In this document: positions 21,752 through 32,344 of the stretch, in pieces
Position numbering within the stretch: the stretch's first letter is position 1
Layout: every line of letters begins with the position of its first letter
Source: DASXHD01 sp036488725
GTDB lineage: Bacteria > Myxococcota_A > Polyangia > Polyangiales > Polyangiaceae
Reading direction: 5' to 3'
Length of the DNA stretch: 64,000 nucleotides
NCBI GenBank assembly: GCA_036488725.1
Contig: DASXHD010000018.1
Coordinates: forward strand, 1-64,000
The notes under the pieces: generated by a model
Database searches by the model: none
What the model was told of the DNA's origin: nothing
What the model saw: only the letters and a program-made list of their open reading frames with translations
Position numbers and translations under genes: made by a program

Positions 21752-22618
21752 TCAGCGCGGCGGCTGAGCGAAGCGCAGATCGGCGGGGAACGGATTGGCC
21801 GTGTCGCGCTTCTGGAGCTCGCCCTCCGTCCACGGCGTGAACGCGTCGCCGCGCTCGGCGAAGAACGCGACGCCGATCACGCCGACGTTGCGATCGCCGC
21901 TCGTCTGCGCGGCGTACGACTCGCTCGTGCGCGAGAAGCGAAAGGCGGCGACCGCGTCGCTCGAGCGGCGAAAGCCGTCGACCTCGAGGCGATCGAACGG
22001 CCCCAAAATGTAGCCGCGATTGTCGAGCGCGGCCGGGCGGCCGTTGATCACGTCGAGCCCGTCGACGGTCGCGAGCGCTTCGAAGCGATGGTTGGTGTGG
22101 TTGGTCATCACGATCGAGTAGCGCTCGCCCTCGCGACCGATCACGAAGGTGCGATCGACGAGCTTGAGCGCGTCGAGCGGGCGACCGTTTTCGCCGACGA
22201 TCGACACGGTGATCGCGCCGCCGGCCTCGGGCACGTCGTGAAAGACGTTCGCGGTCGACTGGTGATACGCGGCGAGCGCCTGCACGCCCTGCCAGTCGTT
22301 GTAATGAAGCATGCCGGTCGCGAACGGCGTCGCGCCGTCTCGATCGAAGCTCACTTCGTGCACGCGCGAGGCCCGCGTCTCGCCCCAACCGGTGCCGAGG
22401 CCTGGACGCTCGGGCGCTTCGTTGCGCGCTTGGACGTCGCCGCCGCCCATCGGGCTGGTCGCGTTGCTCGGGGGCGGCGACGCTTCGCGCGCGCCGACCG
22501 ATTCGGGCGCGGCGCTCGGCCCGACGCTCGACGCGCCGCCGGTGTACGCGGCGCTCCCGCCGCACCCGGCGAGAAGTCCCATCGTCAAAAGACCGCCCAA
22601 AAGCTCGCGAATCGCCAT
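21752..22618 (-). CDS. Hypothetical lipoprotein
   Basis: A 288-residue lipoprotein (LLTMGLLAGCGGSAAYTGG) with a long Ser/Pro/Gly linker and a C-terminal domain of about 190 residues. That domain contains SIVGENGRPLDALKLVDRTFVIGREGERYSI and GPFDRLEVDGFRRSSDAVAAFRF, which read as beta strands of a jelly-roll or sandwich fold. Proteins of this look are common in myxobacteria but I know no function. Third gene of the minus-strand run that begins with the kinase at 27000. Confidence 0.6.
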   Translation of the reverse strand: MAIRELLGGLLTMGLLAGCGGSAAYTGGASSVGPSAAPESVGAREASPPPSNATSPMGGGDVQARNEAPERPGLGTGWGETRASRVHEVSFDRDGATPFATGMLHYNDWQGVQALAAYHQSTANVFHDVPEAGGAITVSIVGENGRPLDALKLVDRTFVIGREGERYSIVMTNHTNHRFEALATVDGLDVINGRPAALDNRGYILGPFDRLEVDGFRRSSDAVAAFRFSRTSESYAAQTSGDRNVGVIGVAFFAERGDAFTPWTEGELQKRDTANPFPADLRFAQPPR

Positions 22619-22664
22619 CTCTCGTGCCTCCGTGTGGGAGAGAAACGCGCGAGCGAAGCCGACC

Positions 22665-24260
22665 TTACACTCGAGCCCAGACGGCTTTCAGCGCGGGCGC
22701 CGGATAGTCGAGCGGCGGCGGCAAGTCGCGCACGGTCGCTTCGAGTCCGGCCTCGCGCGCCGCGCGAACGACGGCGTGGCGGAAGCGATCCTGCGGCGTC
22801 TTTCGGTGATTGATGCTCGCGAGCAGCTGCCCGCCCGGCGCGAGCGCGCGCATCGCGAGCGCGCAGAGCGGCACGAAATCGGACGCGATCGAAAAGTGTC
22901 TGCCGCCCGCCGTGCCGAAGCTCGGCGGGTCGAGGACGACGAGGTCGAAGCGCTCGCTCTTTCGGAGCACGCGCTCGAGGTACGCGCGCGCGTCGGCGGC
23001 GACGAATTCGTGAGCGGCGAGATCGAGGCCCGCGTGACGCACGTTCTCACGCCCGCGCTCGAGGAACGACGCCGACGCATCGACGCTCACGACGCGCGAC
23101 GCGCCGCCCGCAGCCGCTGCGACGCTGAACGCGCACGTGTACGAAAACAAATTGAGCACGCGCTTGCCCGCTGCCGCCGCGCGCACGCGGACGCGATTCC
23201 GGCGTTGGTCGGCGTAAAAACCGGTCGCGAGCCCGTCGTCGAGTCGCACGAGATACGGAAGGCCCTCCTCGTGAACGACGAGCGGCGACGGCGCGGCGGC
23301 TCCCCGCGAAGGCGCGCGCGGCGCGAGGGCCTCCCGTTCGGCGGGTGAAGCGCGCGCGTTCTTCGGGCGCGACTTTTCGTAGACGCCGTCGAACCCGAAC
23401 GACGCGAGCGCATCGAGCACGACCGCCGGGCGCGCCATCTCGCCGTAAAAAGTCGCGACCGCGAAGCCCGCGTAGTAATCGACCGCGAGCCCGGGCAGCG
23501 CGTCGCCTTCTTCGTTCGCGAGACGAAACACCGTCGTCGCGCGCGCCGGCGGCATCGCGCGCAAGAGCCCCCAGCGGCGTTCGAACGCGAGCGCGAGCGC
23601 GCGCCGAAGCGCGTTCGGATCTTCGTAGACCCGGGCGCCGCGATCGCCGCGCTCGAGCCACTCGCGCATCTCGGGCGGCTCGGGCGCGCGGAGGTGCAAT
23701 CGCTTGCCGCTCGGCGACGAAACCTCGAGCGCCGCCGCGTGGAGCATCAGCCGCGGCGCGGCAGGTCCCCCGTAAATCGTATCGCCCGCGATCGGCGACC
23801 CTGCCCGCGCGAGCTGAATTCGCGCTTGATGCGTGCGCCCGGTCTCGAGATCGATCGCGACGAACGCGCGCTCCCCTCGCCGCTCGATCGCGCGCGCGCG
23901 CATCACGGCGTTCTTTCCGTCGATGACGTCGCGCAGCGTGACCTCGCCTCGCGCGCGAAAATTCTCGACACACGCGAGGTACGATTTCTTCACGCGACGC
24001 TTCTCGAATTGTTCGGCGATCGCCGCATTCGCCGCGCGCTCGCTCGTGAAGAGCACGATCCCCGAGGTCTCGGCGTCGAGCCTCTGATGCGTGCCGACGT
24101 ACGGCGCAACGCGCGCGAGCCGCGAAGGCAGATCATCGCGCACCTCGGGATCGGCCGCTTGCGAGGGCATCCCGGCCGGCTTGTCGACGACGAGCAGCCC
24201 GTCGGCGCGATGGACGATCCGCGACTCGTCGAAATCCGGAAACGCGCGCTCGAGATCCAA
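22665..24260 (-). CDS. Fusion of RluA-type pseudouridine synthase and RlmI/RlmK-type rRNA methyltransferase
   Basis: A 531-residue two-domain rRNA- or tRNA-modifying enzyme. Residues 1 to about 215 are an RluA-family pseudouridine synthase with the catalytic motif RLDAETSG (Asp 62), GRTHQARIQL and GDTIYGG. Residues about 225-531 are a COG1092 methyltransferase: the linking beta domain (VFRLANEEGDALPGLAVDYY), SAM motif I NLFSYTCAFSVAA and the catalytic VVLDPPSFG. The synthase takes the place of the PUA domain found in RlmI. The later motif reads SINHRK, without the Cys of RlmI, so it may not make 5-methylcytosine. Lies 7 nt after the kinase gene. Confidence 0.87.
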   Translation of the reverse strand: MDLERAFPDFDESRIVHRADGLLVVDKPAGMPSQAADPEVRDDLPSRLARVAPYVGTHQRLDAETSGIVLFTSERAANAAIAEQFEKRRVKKSYLACVENFRARGEVTLRDVIDGKNAVMRARAIERRGERAFVAIDLETGRTHQARIQLARAGSPIAGDTIYGGPAAPRLMLHAAALEVSSPSGKRLHLRAPEPPEMREWLERGDRGARVYEDPNALRRALALAFERRWGLLRAMPPARATTVFRLANEEGDALPGLAVDYYAGFAVATFYGEMARPAVVLDALASFGFDGVYEKSRPKNARASPAEREALAPRAPSRGAAAPSPLVVHEEGLPYLVRLDDGLATGFYADQRRNRVRVRAAAAGKRVLNLFSYTCAFSVAAAAGGASRVVSVDASASFLERGRENVRHAGLDLAAHEFVAADARAYLERVLRKSERFDLVVLDPPSFGTAGGRHFSIASDFVPLCALAMRALAPGGQLLASINHRKTPQDRFRHAVVRAAREAGLEATVRDLPPPLDYPAPALKAVWARV

Positions 24261-24267
24261 GAGGCCG

Positions 24268-27000
<2,733 letters not shown>

Positions 27001-27039
27001 CGGGACATCCGGCCGCCCATACTAGCGCGCCGTCTCCAG

Positions 27040-28041
27040 ATGATGGACACGGAACCCGTGTTAGCCTTAGGCGCTCCGGAAGGAACCGTGCCGGAAGACG
27101 ACGACAGAAGGCGCGCTTTGCGCACCATGAAGACGTTCAGCGGCTCGAGCCATCCGCCGCCCGTCAAAGCCACGCGCGCGGTGCTCACGGTCCAGTCGGG
27201 GCCCGAGGCCGGGCGCGTCTTCACGCTCGCGCCGGAAGGGCCCACGACGCTCGGCCGTTCCGACGAATGTACGGTGGCACTGGCCGACGCGCGCCTCTCG
27301 CGCGTGCACGCGAAAATCACCCTGATGAAGGGCGGCAGCTGGATGCTGACCGACGAAGGGTCGACGAACGGCACCTTCGTGAACGGCGAGCGCGTGGAAA
27401 AGTATTCCGCGCTCGACGACGGCGCGCGGATTCTGCTGGGCGGCAGCGTCAGCCTGCGATTTTCGTTCGTCACCGAGGAAGAAGAAAACGCGCTCGCCCG
27501 CGTCTACGACGCCGCGATGCGCGACGGGCTGACCGGCGTCTTCAATCGCAAAGCGCTCGACGAGCGGCTCGCCGCGGAGGTCGCGTTCGCCGTGCGCCAC
27601 GGGGCGCCGCTCTCGGTCGTGCTCATCGACATCGATCACTTCAAGGCGATCAACGACCGCTACGGCCACCTCGCGGGCGACGCAGCGGTGCGCGAAGTCG
27701 CCGCGCGCCTCGCGCGTGCCGTCCGAACGGAGGACGTCGTCGGTCGCTGGGGCGGTGAAGAATTTCTCGTCGTCGCCCGCGACATCGCGCTCGACCGCGC
27801 AGCGCAGCTCGCCGAGCGCCTCCGCCGAACGATTTCGAACGAGGCGATCGCCTGGTCCGGCGCCGGCGATGGCGTCGAGGCCGGTCAATCGATCGCACTG
27901 AGCGCGAGCTTCGGCGTCGCGTCGCTCGCGTGCTGCGGGGAGCACAAAGACGTGCGCTCGCTCGTGCGCATCGCAGACGAGCGTCTCTACGCGGCCAAGC
28001 GCGGCGGGCGCGACCGTGTCGTCGCGTCCGGTACGAGCTGA
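27040..28041 (+). CDS. FHA domain diguanylate cyclase
   Basis: A 333-residue protein. Residues about 45-140 are an FHA phosphothreonine-binding domain (TLGRSDECTVALADARLSRVHAKI, then STNGTFVNG). The C-terminal GGDEF domain has the active-site GRWGGEEFLVV and, five residues before GGEEF, the RTED inhibitory-site motif, so it should make cyclic di-GMP and be product-inhibited. Start alternatives are the ATGs at 27040, 27043 and 27127; the first is used because the upstream segment reads as coding. The FHA domain next to a divergent Ser/Thr kinase suggests phosphorylation-dependent control. Confidence 0.92.
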   Translation: MMDTEPVLALGAPEGTVPEDDDRRRALRTMKTFSGSSHPPPVKATRAVLTVQSGPEAGRVFTLAPEGPTTLGRSDECTVALADARLSRVHAKITLMKGGSWMLTDEGSTNGTFVNGERVEKYSALDDGARILLGGSVSLRFSFVTEEEENALARVYDAAMRDGLTGVFNRKALDERLAAEVAFAVRHGAPLSVVLIDIDHFKAINDRYGHLAGDAAVREVAARLARAVRTEDVVGRWGGEEFLVVARDIALDRAAQLAERLRRTISNEAIAWSGAGDGVEAGQSIALSASFGVASLACCGEHKDVRSLVRIADERLYAAKRGGRDRVVASGTS

Positions 28042-28439
28042 TGCGCGCGCTGGCTTCGCTCGCGGGCGCCGCAATGCTGGTCGTCGCAGTCGCCGCGGCG
28101 TGCTCGTCGGCCGCGCCGCGTTATCCCGCTTGCGCCCGCGACGACCAATGCACGGCCGGCTCGAAGCACGACTACTGCGTCGCCGCGCGCTGCGTCCACT
28201 GCCGCACGAGCATCGACTGCGCGGACCGCGAGATGTGCCGCGGCGGCGAGTGCAAACCGGATCCGAACGCCCCGCCGCCTCCGGTGCTCGACGCCGGCGA
28301 CGACGCCGACGACGACGCGGCGACCGATGAGGACAGCGCCGCGGCCGGAGCGGACGACTCGACCGAGGATGACCACGCGCCGCCCGAATCTCCGCGTCAC
28401 GTCTTGCCGCCGGGGGTCCGCCGATTTTTTCATCCGTGA
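28041..28439 (+). CDS. Cys-rich lipoprotein
   Basis: A 132-residue lipoprotein (MLVVAVAAACSSAAPRYPAC) with a small Cys-rich module of eight Cys after the lipid-bearing one (CARDDQCTAG, YCVAARCVHCRTS, CADREMCRGGEC), probably several disulfides, followed by an acidic low-complexity tail rich in Asp, Glu and Ala. The start overlaps the upstream stop by 1 nt (TGATG). Resembles the Cys-knot-like modules common in myxobacterial lipoproteins; function unknown. Confidence 0.65.
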   Translation: MRALASLAGAAMLVVAVAAACSSAAPRYPACARDDQCTAGSKHDYCVAARCVHCRTSIDCADREMCRGGECKPDPNAPPPPVLDAGDDADDDAATDEDSAAAGADDSTEDDHAPPESPRHVLPPGVRRFFHP

Positions 28440-28475
28440 GCGTTTTCGATGGCGGCGCGCGAGCGCGTTTCTTAT

Positions 28476-29486
28476 ATGCGTCACGTGGTCCAGGTGGGAG
28501 TCGTCGGCGCGTCGGGATACACGGGCGCGGTGTGCGCGTCGCTCGTCGCGTCCCACCCGAAGCTCGAGCTCGCCTTCGCGACCTCGGACAAGCGCGCCGG
28601 CGATCCGGTCGATGGTTGTAAAATACACTTTTCGTCCCACGACGAAGCCGAGAAGCTCGCCGCCGGCGTCGACGCGGTCTTTCTCGCGACGTCCGCCGAG
28701 CACGCGATGAAGCTCGCGCCCAAGCTCGCCGAGAAAGCGCGCGTCATCGATTTGTCCGGCGCGTTCCGTCTCGACGCGGCGAGCTACCCGAAGTGGTACG
28801 GCTTCGAGCACGAAGCGCCGGACGCGCTCGAGCGCGCGTGGTACGGCTTGCCCGAGCTCTTCGGCCCGCCGCCCGATGGCGCGCGCATCGTCTCGAGCCC
28901 CGGCTGCTACGCGACGGCCGCGCTCCTCGCGATCGCGCCGCTCGTCCGCGAGGGGCTCGCCGCCGGCGACCGCATCGTCCTCGACGGAAAATCGGGCGTG
29001 ACCGGCGCCGGTCGCAAGAGCGACGAAGCCTATTCGTTCGTCGAGCTCGCCGAAGAGCTGCGCGCCTACAAAATCGGCGCGCACCAACACACGCCCGAGA
29101 TCGCACGTCACCTCGGTCGCTACGCCCGCATCGGCGCGCGCGTCACCTTCACGCCGCACCTCGTCCCGCTGCGCCGCGGGCTCTTGGTCACCGCGTACCT
29201 CGACGCTCGCGACGCGACGACAGAGACGGTCCAAGCCGCGCTCTCACGCGCCTACGCCGACGCGCCGCTCGTCCGCGTCGTCGCGCCCGAGCGCGCGACC
29301 GTGCACGCCGTCGCGGGCACGCCGCTCGCGTACGTCGGGGCGTCAGTCAGCGAGGGGACGATCGTCAGCGTTTGTGCGATCGACAATTTGATGAAGGGCG
29401 CGGCTTCACAGGCGATGCAGAATTTGAATTTGGCGTTTGGCTGGCCTGAAGCGATGGGGCTTTCGAGCGCGCGGTTTGCGCCTTGA
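28476..29486 (+). CDS. argC: N-acetyl-gamma-glutamyl-phosphate reductase
   Basis: A 336-residue NADP-dependent enzyme that reduces N-acetylglutamyl phosphate to the semialdehyde, the third step of arginine synthesis. Seen: the Rossmann motif VGVVGASGYTGA at the start, the catalytic cysteine in IVSSPGCYATAAL, KSGVTGAGRK, and IGAHQHTPEI in the dimer region. Length is normal. An in-frame ATG lies 9 codons upstream at 28449; neither start has a good ribosome site. The codons for GCKIH (28614-28628) include a rare ATA inside a TGYANNNTRCA site. Separated from argJ-argB by a small inserted element. Confidence 0.95.
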   Translation: MRHVVQVGVVGASGYTGAVCASLVASHPKLELAFATSDKRAGDPVDGCKIHFSSHDEAEKLAAGVDAVFLATSAEHAMKLAPKLAEKARVIDLSGAFRLDAASYPKWYGFEHEAPDALERAWYGLPELFGPPPDGARIVSSPGCYATAALLAIAPLVREGLAAGDRIVLDGKSGVTGAGRKSDEAYSFVELAEELRAYKIGAHQHTPEIARHLGRYARIGARVTFTPHLVPLRRGLLVTAYLDARDATTETVQAALSRAYADAPLVRVVAPERATVHAVAGTPLAYVGASVSEGTIVSVCAIDNLMKGAASQAMQNLNLAFGWPEAMGLSSARFAP

Positions 29487-29495
29487 GAATGAAGA

Positions 29496-29851
29496 GAATG
29501 TGGAACGTTGAATTAGGCGCGGGCGGCGGTGCGGCCGGAGGCTACGAGGATGCTGACGAGCTCGTTGGCCTCGCGTGCAAGGCGCCGCGAATCGAGCTCT
29601 TTCGACGCGAGCGCAATCTTGTGGATGAAATCACGCCGGCTCTCCGCACGACGAGCCTCCTCGTAGTTGGCGCCGGCAGAAGTCACCGCACGAACCAGTT
29701 GCAACGCCACCTGCCGCGACACGCTGTCGGATCGAAACCACCGCACCGCACGCACGACCCCGACCGCCAACGTCATCAACCGCTCGGAAATGTCCTGGCC
29801 ACGCATCACCCCCCGTCGCTCTCGCCTTCCCACACTCCACGTTCCACATTC
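29496..29851. mobile_element. Inverted-repeat-bounded element carrying a four-helix-bundle gene
   Basis: A perfect 13-bp inverted repeat, GAATGTGGAACGT at 29496-29508 and its reverse complement at 29839-29851, encloses one minus-strand gene and almost fills the space between argC and the argJ-argB fusion. The right end continues with the diverging word GGAGTGTGGGAAGG. There is no transposase, so if mobile it must be moved by another enzyme. Genes of this family are known to sit in 23S rRNA as intervening sequences and as scattered single copies; that this is a moved element is inference. Confidence 0.55.
29513..29806 (-). CDS. Four-helix-bundle (23S rRNA intervening-sequence type) protein
   Basis: A 97-residue protein of the S23/IVP four-helix-bundle family, also related to the Avd accessory protein of diversity-generating retroelements. 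The family signature is clear: RQVALQLVRAVTSAGANYEEARRAESRRDFIHKIALASKE, here split into motifs (RAVTSAGANYEEARRAES, then DFIHKIALASKELDS), and ending LAREANELVSIL. The ATG at 29806 is preferred; a GTG at 29833 would extend it by 9 residues into the inverted repeat. The order between two arg genes on the opposite strand is unusual. Function unknown. Confidence 0.85.
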   Translation of the reverse strand: MRGQDISERLMTLAVGVVRAVRWFRSDSVSRQVALQLVRAVTSAGANYEEARRAESRRDFIHKIALASKELDSRRLAREANELVSILVASGRTAARA

Positions 29852-29862
29852 CGCCTCCGCTG

Positions 29863-31956
29863 ATGCCGACCATCCCCAAGGGCTTCCGCTTCGCCGGCAT
29901 CAACTCCGGCATCAAGGCCGCGCGTCGCGATCTCGCGCTCGTCGTCAGCGACGCTCCGTGCGCGGCAGCCGGGTGCTTCACGGTGAACAAAGCGCGCGCG
30001 GCTCCGGTGCGCATCGCGGCGGCGCGGCTTCCGTGCGACGGGATTTCGGCGGTCGTCGCGAACAGCGGGAACGCGAACGCGCTCACCGGCCCCGATGGCG
30101 AGCGCGACGTGCTCGAGCTGCAGGGCGCGGTCGCGCGCGCGATCGGCGTGCCCGACGACGCGGTGCTCTCGGCGTCGACCGGGGTCATCGGCGTGCCGAT
30201 GCCGACGCGCAAAGTGGTCGACGCGGTGCCGCGGCTCGTTTCGGATCTCGCGGGCGCGCTCGAGAGCGCTGCCGAAGCGGTGATGACGACCGACACGCGC
30301 CCGAAGATCGCGCGGCGCACGCTCCGGCTCGGCGACGTCGAGGTGCGCATCGCGGCGTTCGCGAAAGGCTCGGGCATGATCGCGCCGCAGATGGCGACGA
30401 TGCTCGCCTTCGTCACGACCGACGCGGCCGCGACGCCCGGCGCACTGCAGAGCGCGCTGGCGCATGCCGTCGAGTCGAGCTTCAACCGGCTCGTCGTCGA
30501 CGGCGACATGAGCACCAACGACTCGGTGTTCCTCCTCGCGAACGGGCTCGCGGGCAACGCGCGCATCGACGAAAATTCGGTGCATTATGCAACCTTTCGC
30601 GACGCGCTCGCCGACCTCTGCATCGAGCTCGCGCGGAGCATCGCCGAGGACGGCGAAGGCGCGACCAAGCTCGTCGAGGTGCGCGTCGCGGGCGCGCCGA
30701 GCGTCGCGATCGCGCGCGATCTCGCGACGTCCATCGCGGGCTCGAGCCTCGTCAAAGCCGCCATTTTCGGCGCCGACCCGAATTGGGGCCGCGTGCTCGC
30801 GACGGTCGGCGCGCGGGCCGGCGCGCGCGAGTGGCCCATCGACCCGACGAGCGCGCGCGTCGCGATTCAAGGAACGCTCGTCTTCGAAGACGGCGCGCCC
30901 GCGAAGCACGACGCCGCCGCGCTCCGCAAGCGCATGCGCGAGCCGCGTGTCAGCGTCGACGTTCGCCTCGCCGAAGGGTCGTGCGACGCGATCGCGTGGG
31001 GCTGCGACCTCTCGTACGACTACGTCAAAATCAATGCAGACTACACGTCGCTCATCACGGCGACGCCCGACGGCACCGTCAAAAAGGACGACCGCCTCAC
31101 GAACTACACGCCCGGGTTCAAGCGCGCGCTCCTCGTCGAAGCGCTTTCGTACATCTCGCGCTTCTCGGGGCGGCGCGCGGTCCTCGCGTACGGCGGCGGA
31201 CCGATGGCGAAAGATTCGCTCCTCGCGAGCTTCGCGCGCGACATCAACTTGCTCCGCTCGGCGGGCCTCTCGCCGATCGTCGTGCACGGGGGCGACAAAG
31301 AAATGGCCGCGCGCGAGAACGCCGGGGAGGGTCCGGCGGACAGGCCGAGCTCGCGCACGATCGAGATGATCCTCACCGGCCGCGTGAACACCGAGCTCGT
31401 GTCGCTCCTCAACCACGCGACGGCACCGCGTCCGCCGGAGGCTGGCGCGGAAAACACCGAGACGCGCGGGCGCGACGCGGCGGCCGCGGCCATCGGCCTC
31501 AGCGGAAAGGACGCGGGCCTCTTTCGCGCCAAACGCGGCGGGAGCGCGCCGAGCTCGATCAACACCGACGTCCTCGAGATGATGCTTCCGAAATACGTGC
31601 CGGTGCTCTCGCCGGTCGCGCTCGGCGACGACGGCGAGAGCGTGCTCCTCGACGCCGATCAAGTCGCCGCCGAGGTCGCGGTCGCGCTCCACGCCGACAA
31701 GCTCATTTATCTCGCCGACGTCGCCGGGCTCCTCGAGCAAGGCGAGCTCGTACCGGAGATCACCGCCGCCGATCTGCGCGCGCGCCTCGAAGCCGGCGCC
31801 GTGCCCGACGCGGTGCGCGGCAAGCTCGGCGCGGGGCTCCGCGCGCTCGATGGCGGCGTGCGCTCGGTCCACGTCATCGACGGCCGCGTGCCGCACTCGG
31901 TCATCGCCGAGCTCTTCACCGACACCGGCGTCGGCACGCTGCTCAAGAGAGACTGA
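29863..31956 (+). CDS. argJ-argB: Fused ArgJ (ornithine acetyltransferase) and ArgB (acetylglutamate kinase)
   Basis: A 697-residue two-domain enzyme. Residues 1-396 are ArgJ, which moves the acetyl group from acetylornithine to glutamate: ANSGNANA (66-73), the oxyanion segment KGSGMIAP (168-175), and the self-cleaving nucleophile Thr 179 in MATML. Residues about 418-697 are an acetylglutamate kinase: VVHGG, TGRVNTELVSLLN, GLSGKDAGL, DADQVAAEVA, ADKLIYLADVAGLL, and HVIDGRVPHSVIAELFTDTGVGT. The kinase domain is not standard: the early KxGG Lys is replaced (LAYGGG), VHGGGP reads VHGGDK, and GGMxPK is only partly kept. Two TGYANNNTRCA sites lie inside it. Confidence 0.92.
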   Translation: MPTIPKGFRFAGINSGIKAARRDLALVVSDAPCAAAGCFTVNKARAAPVRIAAARLPCDGISAVVANSGNANALTGPDGERDVLELQGAVARAIGVPDDAVLSASTGVIGVPMPTRKVVDAVPRLVSDLAGALESAAEAVMTTDTRPKIARRTLRLGDVEVRIAAFAKGSGMIAPQMATMLAFVTTDAAATPGALQSALAHAVESSFNRLVVDGDMSTNDSVFLLANGLAGNARIDENSVHYATFRDALADLCIELARSIAEDGEGATKLVEVRVAGAPSVAIARDLATSIAGSSLVKAAIFGADPNWGRVLATVGARAGAREWPIDPTSARVAIQGTLVFEDGAPAKHDAAALRKRMREPRVSVDVRLAEGSCDAIAWGCDLSYDYVKINADYTSLITATPDGTVKKDDRLTNYTPGFKRALLVEALSYISRFSGRRAVLAYGGGPMAKDSLLASFARDINLLRSAGLSPIVVHGGDKEMAARENAGEGPADRPSSRTIEMILTGRVNTELVSLLNHATAPRPPEAGAENTETRGRDAAAAAIGLSGKDAGLFRAKRGGSAPSSINTDVLEMMLPKYVPVLSPVALGDDGESVLLDADQVAAEVAVALHADKLIYLADVAGLLEQGELVPEITAADLRARLEAGAVPDAVRGKLGAGLRALDGGVRSVHVIDGRVPHSVIAELFTDTGVGTLLKRD

Positions 31957-31964
31957 GGCTCGCC

Positions 31965-32298
31965 GTGCGACGCGTCTGTGTTCTCGGAGCGAGCGGCTCC
32001 GGCAAGACGACGCTCGCCGCGCGCCTCGCGACTAGGCTCGATGCGCCGCACGTTCGCGCGGCGCTCGCTTCGACGATTCGTGCTCCGGACCGAGCTCTGG
32101 AACGGAAATCGCGAGACGCTCGCCGGGCTCCTCTGGCAACGCGACTCCCTTTTTCGGTGGACGCTCCGCCGCCACGCGCGCTTTCGGCGCGAGCTCCCGC
32201 CGCTCTTTCGCACCGAGCCGTACTTGGAGAAGTCCATTCACCGCCTGAAGTCTCAGCGCGAAATCGACCGGTTCCTCGCGCGCGCATCGCGCGTGTAA
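31965..32298 (+). pseudogene. Broken P-loop nucleotide kinase gene (topology-modulation/adenylate-kinase-like)
   Basis: The start GTG at 31965 begins an intact Walker A segment (RVCVLGASGSGKTTLAARLAT) that ends near 32056. The C-terminal part of the same family (VLRTELWNGNRETLAGLLW, FRWTLRRHARFRREL, LKSQREIDRFLA) continues in a different frame from about 32060 to 32298. The middle, about 80 residues in intact relatives, is missing, and the junction is out of frame. I read this as an internal deletion. It starts 8 nt after the arg fusion gene. The remnant cannot make a working kinase. Confidence 0.75.
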
Positions 32299-32344
32299 CG
32301 CGACGTAACGCGCGCCCGTGCCCGGCGCGCGCTACGATGCGATC

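Noticed and set aside
29513..29806. A diversity-generating retroelement, because the four-helix-bundle protein resembles Avd
   Set aside because: No reverse transcriptase or template/variable repeat pair is present around it.
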